Below, piece after piece: positions 1 through 7,755 of a DNA stretch of 64,000 bases. Position numbers and translations under genes: made by a program. The stretch spans positions 1,984,001 through 2,048,000 of the forward strand of contig OZ239148.1 in the NCBI GenBank assembly GCA_965194655.1, written 5' to 3'. The notes beneath the pieces were generated by a model, which was not told the origin of the DNA, did no database searches, and saw only the letters and a program-made list of their open reading frames with translations. Position 1 is the stretch's first letter, and every line of letters starts with the position of its first letter. The stretch is from Hahnella lacustris (GTDB taxonomy: Bacteria > Pseudomonadota > Gammaproteobacteria > Burkholderiales > Burkholderiaceae_A).

Positions 1-706
1 CATCTGCGTCTTCACCAGATTCGTCATCGGCCTCGGGGATGGACTCGTCTGAGTCATTCACCACTGCCTTGGCTGGACGTCCAGGCTTGCCCTTCTTTGC
101 AGGAACCGGCTTTGCAGCAGCCTTGGCGGTTGGTTTCTTCTCGGGCGCAGCCTTGTCTGTGGGCTGAGCGTCAGCCTTGGCAGCCGCCTTGCCCGGCGCC
201 TTTGCAGCAGGCTTTGCAGCGGGTTTCTCGGCAGCCTTCGCAGCAGGCTTGGAAGCCGGCTTTGCGGCAGGCTTTGCGGCAGCTTTGACTGCTGGCTTGG
301 CTGGGGCCTTCGCAGCGGGCTTCGCAGCGGGCTTGGCGGCAGCTTTCGCAGCAGGCTTTGCCACTGGCTTGGCGGCGGCTTTCGCAGCAGGCTTTGCCAC
401 TGGCTTGGCGGCGGCTTTCGCGGCGGGCTTGGCAGCAGTCTTAGCGGCAGGCTTCGCAACCGGCTTGGCTGGGGCTTTTGCCGCTGCCTTCGCGGCAGGC
501 TTAGTGGCGGGTTTTCCAGCCGTTTTCGGAGCGGCTTTTGCCGCAGGCTTTGCCACCGGCTTCGCGGAGGCCTTGGCTGCTGGCTTTGAATCTTGTCTCA
601 GTTTGGCAATGGCCTTGGCCAGCGCGGCGTCAGCCGTGCCCTTGGTGCCCGACTTCTTCGGACTTACTTTTGCGGCAGCCGCTTTGCTTAGGGGTTTTTT
701 AGCCAT
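1..706 (-). CDS. rpoD: RNA polymerase sigma factor RpoD, N-terminal part (cut by window edge)
   Basis: Partial gene: 235 codons are visible from the ATG at 706-704 and the frame is still open at base 1. The visible part begins MAKKPLSKAAAAK and is a long Ala/Lys/Pro-rich tail, then a KPGRPAK patch (AT-hook-like) and an acidic stretch rich in Asp and Glu. This layout is known for RpoD of Burkholderiales, where a basic low-complexity extension precedes sigma region 1.1. No conserved sigma region is inside the window, so identity rests on this N-terminus and on position directly after dnaG in the order rpsU-yqeY-dnaG-rpoD. A TAAAAT hexamer at 740-745, in the 44-bp gap after dnaG, could be an internal promoter -10. 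The alternative is a histone H1-like Ala/Lys/Pro protein, less likely given the neighbours. Confidence 0.82.
   Translation of the reverse strand, partial: MAKKPLSKAAAAKVSPKKSGTKGTADAALAKAIAKLRQDSKPAAKASAKPVAKPAAKAAPKTAGKPATKPAAKAAAKAPAKPVAKPAAKTAAKPAAKAAAKPVAKPAAKAAAKPVAKPAAKAAAKPAAKPAAKAPAKPAVKAAAKPAAKPASKPAAKAAEKPAAKPAAKAPGKAAAKADAQPTDKAAPEKKPTAKAAAKPVPAKKGKPGRPAKAVVNDSDESIPEADDESGEDAD
330..437 (-). repeat. 36-bp tandem repeat inside the rpoD tail
   Basis: Three adjacent 36-bp units lie at 330-365, 366-401 and 402-437. The first two differ at one base; the third has drifted in its last third. On the coding strand each near-perfect unit encodes a 12-residue block, VAKPAAKAAAKP. Looser AAKP/AAKA units continue on both sides, from about 200 to 580. 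Such repeats vary in length between strains by slippage. Confidence 0.75.
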
Positions 707-750
707 GAGGTTTTCTTCGATCGTTGCGACGAACCTTCAATTTTAACGCA

Positions 751-2541
751 TTACGGCCTGGTAGAAAGCATTTCTTTGATCTGTGCAATCTCCAGACGCA
801 CGGATCTCAACTGAGCCCGGTCCTGCTCTGCGCTTCGAGTGGCCAAGACAGCGGCCTGAGCCTCCAGGCTCCGAAGCCTCAGGCTGCTCAGAACGCGATG
901 CCACTCCTCTTGCTGTGCGCCTGCGTCGGATTCCATCAGTGCATCGGCCGCCAAGTCGGGCGCCCAGCATTTCAGGAACAGCGCGGCGTCCTCGGGTGCA
1001 GCATCGCCCATGGCCTGGACTCGCTCGTAGAGGCCCACGGGCTGAACGCCCTGCCGTGAGAGCCCAGCGGCCCAGCGAACGAGCCTGCGATGCCCCTCCG
1101 GAAGCTGTTCGAGCAGATCCCCGTTGAGCTCTTGGGCCCACGAGGGACGGCGCACCACCAGACGGCAGAGCCGATCCGCAAGGCTTGGGAGGCTTCGAAT
1201 CCCCCTGGCCATGGGTGCCTGTGAGGCAGGTCTTGATGCAGACGAACGGGTCAACCGCACGCCCAGTCCATCGGGGCTGGTCTGAAAACGAACCACCGCC
1301 TCTTGTGCAATCTGCCGGCGCAGCTCACCCTCTGGCATCAGTGCCAACAGGCGCTTGGCTTCCGTGGTGGCCAAGGCCCGCCCTTCCGGGGTTTGAAGAT
1401 TCTGGCCCGTCGCCGCGCGCTCAAGAAGAAAGCCTGAGAGGGTGGTGGACGAGCGCACAAAATCCCTCAGGGCATCGGCACCGAAGGCACGCACATAGCT
1501 GTCGGGGTCGTGTTCCGGGGGCAGAAAAGCGAACTGCAGTGACACGCGCTCCTGAAGAACCGGAAGGCTCACCTCAAGCGCCTTCGCTGCGGCTCGTCTC
1601 CCGGCTGCATCACCATCAAACATGAAGACCAGCCGCGTGCTTCTGCGCATGAGCAGCCGTAAATGGTCTGGCGTAGTGGCTGTCCCAAGGGTGGCGACCA
1701 CATGGCCAATGCCATGTTGATGCAATGCCACGACATCCATATATCCCTCGACCACCCAGCAGGTTTGAGCTGCGCGTATGGCCTGCTTGGCTTCAAACAG
1801 GCCATAGAGTTGATGTCCCTTGGAGAACACGGGGGTCTCGGGTGAGTTGAGATACTTTGGTTCGTCAGACCCCAGCGTGCGTGCGCCAAAGCCAATGACC
1901 TCCCCACGCTCATCTCGAATCGGAAACATGAGTCGATCTCGAAAGCGGTCATATCGCTTGGCACGGCCATCGTCCTCGCCCTGAATGATCAGCCCAGCAT
2001 CGACCAGGTCTTGCTGGGCATAGTCGGCGAACACCCCCTGAAGGGGCTGCCAGCCCGCTGGGGCATAGCCCAGATGGAACTGGGCCGCCACCTCTCCCGT
2101 GAGGCCGCGTCTCTTGAGGTATTCGATGGCCTCGGGCGACTCCTTAAGCCGACGCTTGTAGAACTGCGCGGCCTCGCCCAGCTTGGCCACCAGACGTGAC
2201 CGCTGATCACGAGACTCCGCCCGGTCTTGTTCTGAGCGTCCATCCTCACGTTCTTGTGGAACCTCCAGACCCACCCGGCCGGCCAGATCCTCTACCGCCT
2301 GGGGAAAAGAGAGTCCGAGGTGCTCCATGAGAAAGCCGATGGCCGTGCCGTGGGCTCCGCATCCAAAGCAGTGATAGAACTGCTTGGCAGGGCTCACCGA
2401 GAACGAGGGTGACTTTTCCGTGTGGAAGGGACAGAGGCCGCTGTAGTTGGCGCCGGCCTTCTTGAGTTGAACGTAGGCGCCCACCACCTCGACCACGTCG
2501 ACGCGCTGAAGCAGCGAGTCGATGAAGGCCTGGGGGATCAT
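751..2541 (-). CDS. dnaG: DNA primase DnaG
   Basis: Makes the RNA primers for chromosome replication at the fork, together with the DnaB helicase. The 596-residue length is normal (E. coli 581). The N-terminal CHC2 zinc finger shows C37, H40, C58 and C61. The TOPRIM catalytic core follows, with the VEGYMD glutamate motif near residue 266 and FDGDAAG near 311. The C-terminal third is the variable helicase-binding domain. It lies 4 bp after the yqeY stop and 44 bp before rpoD, the conserved macromolecular synthesis operon order. Confidence 0.97.
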   Translation of the reverse strand: MIPQAFIDSLLQRVDVVEVVGAYVQLKKAGANYSGLCPFHTEKSPSFSVSPAKQFYHCFGCGAHGTAIGFLMEHLGLSFPQAVEDLAGRVGLEVPQEREDGRSEQDRAESRDQRSRLVAKLGEAAQFYKRRLKESPEAIEYLKRRGLTGEVAAQFHLGYAPAGWQPLQGVFADYAQQDLVDAGLIIQGEDDGRAKRYDRFRDRLMFPIRDERGEVIGFGARTLGSDEPKYLNSPETPVFSKGHQLYGLFEAKQAIRAAQTCWVVEGYMDVVALHQHGIGHVVATLGTATTPDHLRLLMRRSTRLVFMFDGDAAGRRAAAKALEVSLPVLQERVSLQFAFLPPEHDPDSYVRAFGADALRDFVRSSTTLSGFLLERAATGQNLQTPEGRALATTEAKRLLALMPEGELRRQIAQEAVVRFQTSPDGLGVRLTRSSASRPASQAPMARGIRSLPSLADRLCRLVVRRPSWAQELNGDLLEQLPEGHRRLVRWAAGLSRQGVQPVGLYERVQAMGDAAPEDAALFLKCWAPDLAADALMESDAGAQQEEWHRVLSSLRLRSLEAQAAVLATRSAEQDRAQLRSVRLEIAQIKEMLSTRP

Positions 2542-2545
2542 GCGC

Positions 2546-3004
2546 TTATTGTGAGAGCTTTTGCTTTAAGAGGCGAGAGACCACAGCACCGTCGGCCCGG
2601 CCAGCGGTCTGAGGCTTCAGTGCCGCCATGGCCTTGCCCATGAGGCCGGGACCGAGCGCCTGCCCTTCCGCGAGGAGCGCGGCGACTGCGGTGTCGATGA
2701 GAGCGATGAGCTCCGCCTCTGAGAGCGGTTGTGGGAGGTACTGCAGAAGCAGATCAATTTCCGACTGCTCTTGGTCCACAAGATCTTGGCGGCCGCCCGC
2801 TTGGAACTGGGTGACGGAGTCTCGTCGCTGCTTGACCATTTTGTCGAGGATGGCCAAAACCTGAGCGTCATCCAGCACCACGCGCTCATCGACTTCTTTT
2901 TGCTTGATGGCAGCCGTGACGAGACGGAGCGTGGTGAGGCGCTGACTGTCTTTGGCCTTCATGGCCTGCTTGATGTCTTCAAGCAGGCGGTCTTTGAGGG
3001 GCAT
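2546..3004 (-). CDS. GatB/YqeY domain protein
   Basis: A 152-residue protein of the YqeY family, related to the C-terminal tRNA-binding helical domain of the GatB subunit of the tRNA-dependent amidotransferase. It begins MPLKDRLLEDIKQAMKAKD and has the family pattern RLVTAAIKQKEVDE followed by a helical, Glu/Gln-rich middle. A free-standing YqeY between rpsU and dnaG is common in proteobacteria. Its molecular role is not established; a link to aminoacyl-tRNA handling is inferred from the domain only. Confidence 0.93.
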   Translation of the reverse strand: MPLKDRLLEDIKQAMKAKDSQRLTTLRLVTAAIKQKEVDERVVLDDAQVLAILDKMVKQRRDSVTQFQAGGRQDLVDQEQSEIDLLLQYLPQPLSEAELIALIDTAVAALLAEGQALGPGLMGKAMAALKPQTAGRADGAVVSRLLKQKLSQ

Positions 3005-3014
3005 GACGGCAGGA

Positions 3015-3028
3015 CCCGCGGACGCGGG
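3015..3028 (-). other. Inverted repeat between rpsU and yqeY
   Basis: CCCGCG, two bases, then CGCGGG, a perfect GC-only hairpin in the 32-bp gap after the rpsU stop. No run of T follows on the transcribed strand, so it is not a standard intrinsic terminator. In E. coli an attenuating terminator lies between rpsU and dnaG and keeps ribosomal protein output above primase output. A similar damping or mRNA-processing role here is only a suggestion. Confidence 0.3.
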
Positions 3029-3036
3029 GATTGAAA

Positions 3037-3249
3037 TTAGTATTTGCGAGCGGGAAGCATTTGGCTGCGAACGCGCTTGTAATGGCGCTTCACAGCAGCT
3101 GCCTTTTTGCGCTTGCGCTCAGCCGTGGGCTTTTCGTAAAACTCACGGGCGCGCAGGTCATTGAGAAGACCAATCTTTTCAATGTTGCGCTTAAAGCGCC
3201 GCATGGCGGCTTCGAACGGCTCGTTTTCTTTGACTCGGACGACGGGCAT
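3037..3249 (-). CDS. rpsU: 30S ribosomal protein bS21
   Basis: Small-subunit ribosomal protein of 70 residues, the family's usual length. It begins MPVVRVKENEPFEAAMRRFK and ends in the expected Arg/Lys-rich tail. It is the first gene of the rpsU-yqeY-dnaG-rpoD unit. An AAGG ribosome-binding site sits six bases before the ATG, and a plausible sigma70 promoter lies at 3281-3309. Confidence 0.98.
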   Translation of the reverse strand: MPVVRVKENEPFEAAMRRFKRNIEKIGLLNDLRAREFYEKPTAERKRKKAAAVKRHYKRVRSQMLPARKY

Positions 3250-3280
3250 AACAACCTTGCAGGATTTCGGTTAATCCGTA

Positions 3281-3309
3281 AGTATTCCGGACGATTGTTT
3301 TTTTCGCAA
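3281..3309 (-). promoter_or_regulatory. Candidate sigma70 promoter for the rpsU operon
   Basis: On the minus strand, TTGCGA (3309-3304) and AATACT (3286-3281) are separated by 17 bp. Each matches the consensus at 4 of 6 positions. Transcription would start near 3274, about 25 bases before the rpsU ATG. The site lies in the 67-bp divergent gap between rpsU and tsaD. Confidence 0.4.
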
Positions 3310-3316
3310 GTCCCCC

Positions 3317-4402
3317 ATGCACATTCTTGGCATTGAAACCTCATGTGATGAGACTGGCCTGGCCCTGATCAAGGTCGAGCCGGCTCTAACGCCCCATGCG
3401 CTGCCCACGGTCGAGATTCTCTCAGAGGCGCTCCATACCCAGGTGGCGATGCATGCGGCTTACGGTGGGGTCGTTCCGGAACTGGCCTCTCGAGATCATC
3501 TACTGCGAATCAACCCATTGCTGGATCGAATCCTCGAAGAGAGTGGACGCACACTCTCCGACATTGACGTGGTGGCTTATACCGAAGGGCCTGGCCTCGC
3601 AGGCGCGCTTCTGGTCGGGGCCAGTCTTGCCCACGGCCTGGGAGTGGGTTTGAACCGGCCGGTCATGGGGGTCCATCACCTCGAGGGGCACCTGGTCTCT
3701 CCCCTGCTCTCGGCAGACATGGGCGAGGCCTGCTTCCCATTTCTGGCCTTGCTGGTCTCCGGCGGCCACACCCAAATCATGGCCGTGAGGGCGCTGGGAG
3801 ACTATGCCTTGCTGGGCGAGACCATTGACGACGCGGCCGGCGAGGCCTTCGATAAGTCTGCCCAGATTCTGGGCCTGGGCTACCCAGGAGGGCCTCAGAT
3901 TTCTCAATGGGCTGCGCGTGGGCAGCCCGGGCGTTTCTCGCTTCCGCGCCCGCTCAAGCACCGATCCACCCTCGATTTTAGTTTTGCAGGCCTCAAGACA
4001 GCCGTCCTCACGCAGGCCAAAAAATGCACACAGCCTCTTTCCGACCAAGATCGAGCCGACCTCGCTGCCGAGACCCAGGCAGCGATTGTCGAGGTCTTGG
4101 TGAGCAAATGCCTCGCGGCCATGGACCAGACCGGTATCTCTCGGCTCGTGGTGGCTGGAGGCGTCAGTGCAAACCGTCATCTCAGGCAGCAGCTACAAGA
4201 CGCTGCAGAGGCCAGGGGCGGTCAGGTCGTGTTCCCGCCACCCGCGCTCTGCACTGACAACGGGGTCATGATTGCTTGGGCGGCTGGACTTCGGATTCTG
4301 GGTGGCTTGGAGTCGCCACAGCCGGCTGGGGCGTTTGGGATTCGGCCGCGTTGGCCGCTTTCAGAGACGAGCGCTCCTCCCGCCCAGCCCGCAAGTCCTT
4401 GA
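3317..4402 (+). CDS. tsaD: tRNA N6-adenosine threonylcarbamoyltransferase TsaD
   Basis: Transfers threonylcarbamoyl to A37 of ANN-decoding tRNAs, with TsaB, TsaC and TsaE; a tsaE gene is 2.6 kb away. The 361-residue protein begins MHILGIETSCDETGLAL, the family signature. It carries the iron-binding HHLEGH motif, the SGGHTQ motif and a conserved C-terminal GIRPRWPL. The short tail after that motif runs into the oppositely oriented plsY: the two genes share 137 bp at their 3' ends. It is divergent from rpsU across 67 bp. Confidence 0.97.
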   Translation: MHILGIETSCDETGLALIKVEPALTPHALPTVEILSEALHTQVAMHAAYGGVVPELASRDHLLRINPLLDRILEESGRTLSDIDVVAYTEGPGLAGALLVGASLAHGLGVGLNRPVMGVHHLEGHLVSPLLSADMGEACFPFLALLVSGGHTQIMAVRALGDYALLGETIDDAAGEAFDKSAQILGLGYPGGPQISQWAARGQPGRFSLPRPLKHRSTLDFSFAGLKTAVLTQAKKCTQPLSDQDRADLAAETQAAIVEVLVSKCLAAMDQTGISRLVVAGGVSANRHLRQQLQDAAEARGGQVVFPPPALCTDNGVMIAWAAGLRILGGLESPQPAGAFGIRPRWPLSETSAPPAQPASP

Positions 4403-4985
4403 TGTTCTGTTTGTGACGGTACAGCAACAAGGCGGCCATCACCATCACGACGAGCTGGGCCACCAGACCGCCATCGGGGCCGAGCAGCCACCACCAGATC
4501 GGCGCCAGCAACGCAGCGGATAGGGCAGAGAGAGACGAGATCTTGCTGAGCTTGAACACGACCACCCAGGTGATCAGGCAGGCCAGTCCCACCGGAGCAG
4601 AAAAGGAGAGGAGCACGCCCAGAGCCGTGGCCACTCCCTTGCCACCTTGGAACCGATGCCAGAGCGGGTAGAGATGGCCGAAGAACGCGGACAGCCCAGT
4701 GAGCGAGAGTGCAACCCAGTCCTCCCCCACCAAGGCCCAGCCCAGGGCCACCGCGGCCGCGCCTTTGGCCGCATCACCCAGCAAGGTCAGCGCCGCAGCA
4801 AGCCGATCGCCGGTGCGCAGCATATTGGTGGCGCCAGGGTTCTTGGAGCCATAGCTGCGAGGATCAGCAAGCCCTCGCAGTCGACTCACCACAATGGCAA
4901 ACGAGACCGAGCCAATGGCGTAGGCCGCCACCATGAGCCAGAGTGCGACGAGCCAGGCGTCGTCGGAGGAGAAAGCCGTCAACAT
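4266..4985 (-). CDS. plsY: Glycerol-3-phosphate acyltransferase PlsY
   Basis: Inner-membrane enzyme that makes lysophosphatidate from acyl phosphate and glycerol 3-phosphate. It has 239 residues from the ATG at 4985 (MLTAFSSDDAW), with five or so hydrophobic segments. Family motifs are GSKNPGATNMLR, the GDAAKG loop, and PLWHRFQGGKGVAT. The family is usually about 200 residues. Here the last 40 or so residues, after the KQNIKDLRAG region, are a polar Ser/Pro/Glu-rich tail encoded opposite the 3' end of tsaD. It follows xerD by 17 bp. A longer frame extends upstream to 5336, but that part lies antisense to xerD and is not credible. Confidence 0.95.
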   Translation of the reverse strand: MLTAFSSDDAWLVALWLMVAAYAIGSVSFAIVVSRLRGLADPRSYGSKNPGATNMLRTGDRLAAALTLLGDAAKGAAAVALGWALVGEDWVALSLTGLSAFFGHLYPLWHRFQGGKGVATALGVLLSFSAPVGLACLITWVVVFKLSKISSLSALSAALLAPIWWWLLGPDGGLVAQLVVMVMAALLLYRHKQNIKDLRAGREERSSLKAANAAESQTPQPAVATPSHPESEVQPPKQS

Positions 4986-5002
4986 GCGGCGATTATGCCC
5001 AA

Positions 5003-5920
5003 CTAGGCCCTGGGATGGTGCTGGGCGTAGAGCACGGCAAGGCGCTCTCGGGCCACATGGGTGTAGACCTGAGTGGTCGAGATGTCTGTGTGACCCAACA
5101 GGAGTTGGACCGCCCTCAGGTCTGCCCCATGGTTGAGCAGATGCGTGGCAAAGGCATGCCGCAGGCTGTGAGGCGAAAGCCTCAGTGCAATGCCCGCCTG
5201 CTGTGCATACCTTTGAATGAGCTGCCAAAAATACTGTCGCGTCATCTCCCGACCTCGCTCGGTCACGAAGACCGCCGTGGAGAGTCGAGGCCCCAAGATG
5301 TGGGGCCGAGCCTCCTGAAAATAGCGTGCCAGCCACTGCCCCGCTTCTGCCCCGAAGGGCACCAGCCGCTCCTTCCCGCCCTTGCCGGTGAGCCGCAACA
5401 GGCCCTCGATCTGGCTGACAGACGTCATGCTCAGCTCGGTCAGCTCGCTCACGCGCAGGCCGGTTCCATACATGAGCTCAAGCATGGCGCGGTCGCGAAG
5501 GCCACGTGGCTGCTCAATATCAGGCGCGGCGAGCAGTGCCTCGACCTGCGCCTCGGTCGGCGCCTTGGGAAATCGACTGGGCTGCTTGGCCGCGCGCACC
5601 CGACGCAGAGGGTCATCCGCCCTCTGACCCAACTGCAGCTGCCAGCGAAAAAAACGTCTCAGCACGGAGACCAGCCGATTGAAGCTGGCGGGGCGCAACT
5701 GGGTCTGTCGAGACAAGAGAAAAGCCTGGATTCCAGCCTCCTCTAAATCCTGCAGTGAGCGCGTCCGAGCCAAGCTGATGAGGTCTCTGCGATAGGCCGC
5801 CTGGGTATTGGATGAGAGGCCTTGCTCGAGCCAGAGACTCTCGACAAACTGCTCAATGCGTCGAACATCCGGTTCGAGCGGAAGCCCGGGCGCGGTAGGA
5901 TGTTCAGAAGAATGCGTCAT
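5003..5920 (-). CDS. xerD: Tyrosine site-specific recombinase XerD
   Basis: Resolves chromosome dimers at dif with XerC. At 305 residues it has the usual length. The core-binding domain (about 20-105) is followed by the catalytic domain with R156, K180, H251, R254, H277 and nucleophile Y286. The LGHTDISTTQVYTHV signature favours XerD over XerC. Only 3 bp separate its ATG from the first base of the divergent tsaE start chosen here, so any promoter must sit inside tsaE coding sequence. Confidence 0.93.
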   Translation of the reverse strand: MTHSSEHPTAPGLPLEPDVRRIEQFVESLWLEQGLSSNTQAAYRRDLISLARTRSLQDLEEAGIQAFLLSRQTQLRPASFNRLVSVLRRFFRWQLQLGQRADDPLRRVRAAKQPSRFPKAPTEAQVEALLAAPDIEQPRGLRDRAMLELMYGTGLRVSELTELSMTSVSQIEGLLRLTGKGGKERLVPFGAEAGQWLARYFQEARPHILGPRLSTAVFVTERGREMTRQYFWQLIQRYAQQAGIALRLSPHSLRHAFATHLLNHGADLRAVQLLLGHTDISTTQVYTHVARERLAVLYAQHHPRA

Positions 5921-5923
5921 TCA

Positions 5924-6433
5924 ATGATTGTTGACCAGACCCGCCTCCACATCAATGCACTGCACGAGCCCGACCTCGCCCAGGTAGGCGCGGCCTTGGC
6001 GCGCGACTGTGTAGAGTCGCGACTGAGGCTCATCACCCTGAGTGGGAGCTTGGGGACCGGCAAGACCACCCTGGTGAGAAGCCTGCTCCGAGCGCTCGGG
6101 GTAGAGGGCCGCATCAAGAGCCCCAGCTTTTCGGTGATGGAGGTCTATGACACCTCGATCGGCCCTGTTCATCACTGCGACTTCTACCGGCTAAAGTCAC
6201 CCTCGGATTGGCGGGATCTGGGGCTTCGAGACCTGCTGGATGGCGAGCAGGTCTTGATCGTGGAGTGGCCCGAGATGGCTGAAGGGCTGCCGCAGGCTGA
6301 CTTAAGGCTTGGGCTTGATTTCACGCGTGCAGAAGACGCCACCGGGCCACGCAGCCTGACCCTGACCGCGCAAAAACCGCTACCACACACTCGAGCACTG
6401 CTCCCGCTGCTCGAGGCATCGGTTCAGACACCG
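5924..6433 (+). CDS. tsaE: tRNA threonylcarbamoyladenosine ATPase TsaE (open at its 3' end into amiC)
   Basis: P-loop ATPase that drives TsaD/TsaB in t6A synthesis in the cytoplasm. Counted from the ATG at 5924, the Walker A loop GSLGTGKTT is at residues 41-49, followed by KSPSFSVMEVY and the CDFYRL and VEWPE motifs. The TsaE part is about 170 residues, close to the family norm near 155. There is no stop codon at its end: the frame runs on without a break into amiC, to 7732. Upstream in-frame ATGs at 5822, 5900 and 5912 would overlap xerD. The end given here is the base before the presumed amiC start, not a stop. Confidence 0.85.
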
Positions 6434-7732
6434 ATGAATGCACAGCGTCGCGACCTTGTCTTGGGCGCAGGCGCCGCGCTGCTCCTGGGATTTCAAACAC
6501 AAGATGCGATGGCCCTCGAGGTCTTGGCCGTCAGGCTCTGGCCCGCGCGTGACTACACCCGCGTCGCGATCGAACACGACTCCCCCGGGCTTGCCTTTCG
6601 CACCAACCTGCTGACCCAGCCAGACCGACTCCTCGTCGACATCGACGGCATGCAGCTGAGCCCCGCACTCAAGGAGTTGGTCGCGCGCATCGCACCCAAC
6701 GATCCCTATATTGCAGGCGTAAGAGTGGGGCAGTTCCAGCCCACCGTCGTACGCCTCGTCTTTGACCTCAAACAGCCCGTCAAGCCCCAGGTCTTTATGC
6801 TCTCGCCCGTAGCGCAGTACGCCCATCGGTTGGTGCTCGACTTCTACCCGCAGCAAGAGATCGACCCGCTCCTCAGCTTCTTGGCGTCCGTGGAACAGGG
6901 GCCCGCCAAGCCTGAAGGCGTAACCCCACAGGCGCCTGCGCCCAGCCCACCCCCTCCTAAGCCAGCGGAGCGAGATCCGATTGCTGCGTTTGCGGATCCA
7001 CCAGGACAGGTGTCGACCCAGCGCCTGGTCACCATCGCCCTTGACCCAGGCCACGGAGGCGAAGACCCAGGTGCGGTGGGCAAGAGTGGGGCAAGAGAAA
7101 AGGACATCGTGCTGGCGATTGCCCGTCGGGTGAAACGTTTGATTGACCGGCAATCGGGTGTGAAGGCCTTTCTCACCCGAGACGGCGACTACTTTGTTCC
7201 GCTGGGACGGCGAGTACAAAAGGCACGGGCGGTCAGGGCCGACTTGTTCGTGAGCATCCATGCAGATGCCTGGATCTCGCCGCACGCCAAGGGGTCTTCG
7301 GTCTATGTGCTCTCTGAGCGGGGCGCAAGCAGCGCGGCTGCCCGCTGGATGGCCAAACAAGAGAACCGCTCTGACGAGATTGGTGGCCTCTCCATAGAGA
7401 GCAAAGACCGACTTCTGACCCAGACCCTTCTGGACATGTCGACAACCGCGCAGATCAAAGACTCGCTCAAACTGGCCAAGTCAGTCCTCTCAGAGATTGG
7501 TGAGATCAACACCCTGCACAAGCGCCAGGTGGAGCAGGCTGGCTTTGCGGTGCTCAAGGCACCCGACATTCCCTCCATCCTGATTGAGACCGCCTTCATC
7601 AGTAACCCAGATGAAGAGCGCCGACTCAAAGACGATGGATACCAAAACCAGATTGCACAGGCCATTGTGGACGGCCTACTGGCCTACCTGGAGAACAATC
7701 CTCCACTGGCCCGTCGCGCCAAACGGTCTTGA
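6434..7732 (+). CDS. amiC: N-acetylmuramoyl-L-alanine amidase AmiC (Tat-exported)
   Basis: Cleaves the stem peptide from MurNAc in the periplasm during cell separation. Counted from the internal ATG at 6434 it has 432 residues. It starts with a twin-arginine signal, MNAQRRDLVLGAGAALLLG, ending near the Ala-Met-Ala before residue 25. An AMIN domain (about 25-130), a Pro-rich linker and an amidase_3 domain follow, with DPGHGGEDPGA, VSIHAD and ILIETAFISN supplying zinc and catalytic residues. E. coli AmiC also uses the Tat route. Export needs a free N-terminus, so initiation at 6434 is inferred even though the frame is continuous with tsaE. No strong ribosome-binding site is seen at 6434. Confidence 0.88.
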   Translation: MNAQRRDLVLGAGAALLLGFQTQDAMALEVLAVRLWPARDYTRVAIEHDSPGLAFRTNLLTQPDRLLVDIDGMQLSPALKELVARIAPNDPYIAGVRVGQFQPTVVRLVFDLKQPVKPQVFMLSPVAQYAHRLVLDFYPQQEIDPLLSFLASVEQGPAKPEGVTPQAPAPSPPPPKPAERDPIAAFADPPGQVSTQRLVTIALDPGHGGEDPGAVGKSGAREKDIVLAIARRVKRLIDRQSGVKAFLTRDGDYFVPLGRRVQKARAVRADLFVSIHADAWISPHAKGSSVYVLSERGASSAAARWMAKQENRSDEIGGLSIESKDRLLTQTLLDMSTTAQIKDSLKLAKSVLSEIGEINTLHKRQVEQAGFAVLKAPDIPSILIETAFISNPDEERRLKDDGYQNQIAQAIVDGLLAYLENNPPLARRAKRS

Positions 7733-7755
7733 ACGCGACAGGCTAAGCTGCGCCT

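Noticed and set aside
177..746. Plus-strand frame of 189 residues rich in Ala, Gly and Phe
   Set aside because: It is the exact antisense of the rpoD Ala/Lys/Pro repeat and owes its length to that low complexity; the minus strand has the real start and neighbour.
4986..5336. N-terminal extension of the plsY frame to 356 residues
   Set aside because: The extra 117 residues lie antisense to xerD, have no membrane segments of the family and no similarity to PlsY; the ATG at 4985 fits the known start.
6380..7360. Minus-strand frame of 326 residues opposite amiC
   Set aside because: Composition is typical of antisense frames in GC-rich genes and amiC is unmistakable on the other strand.
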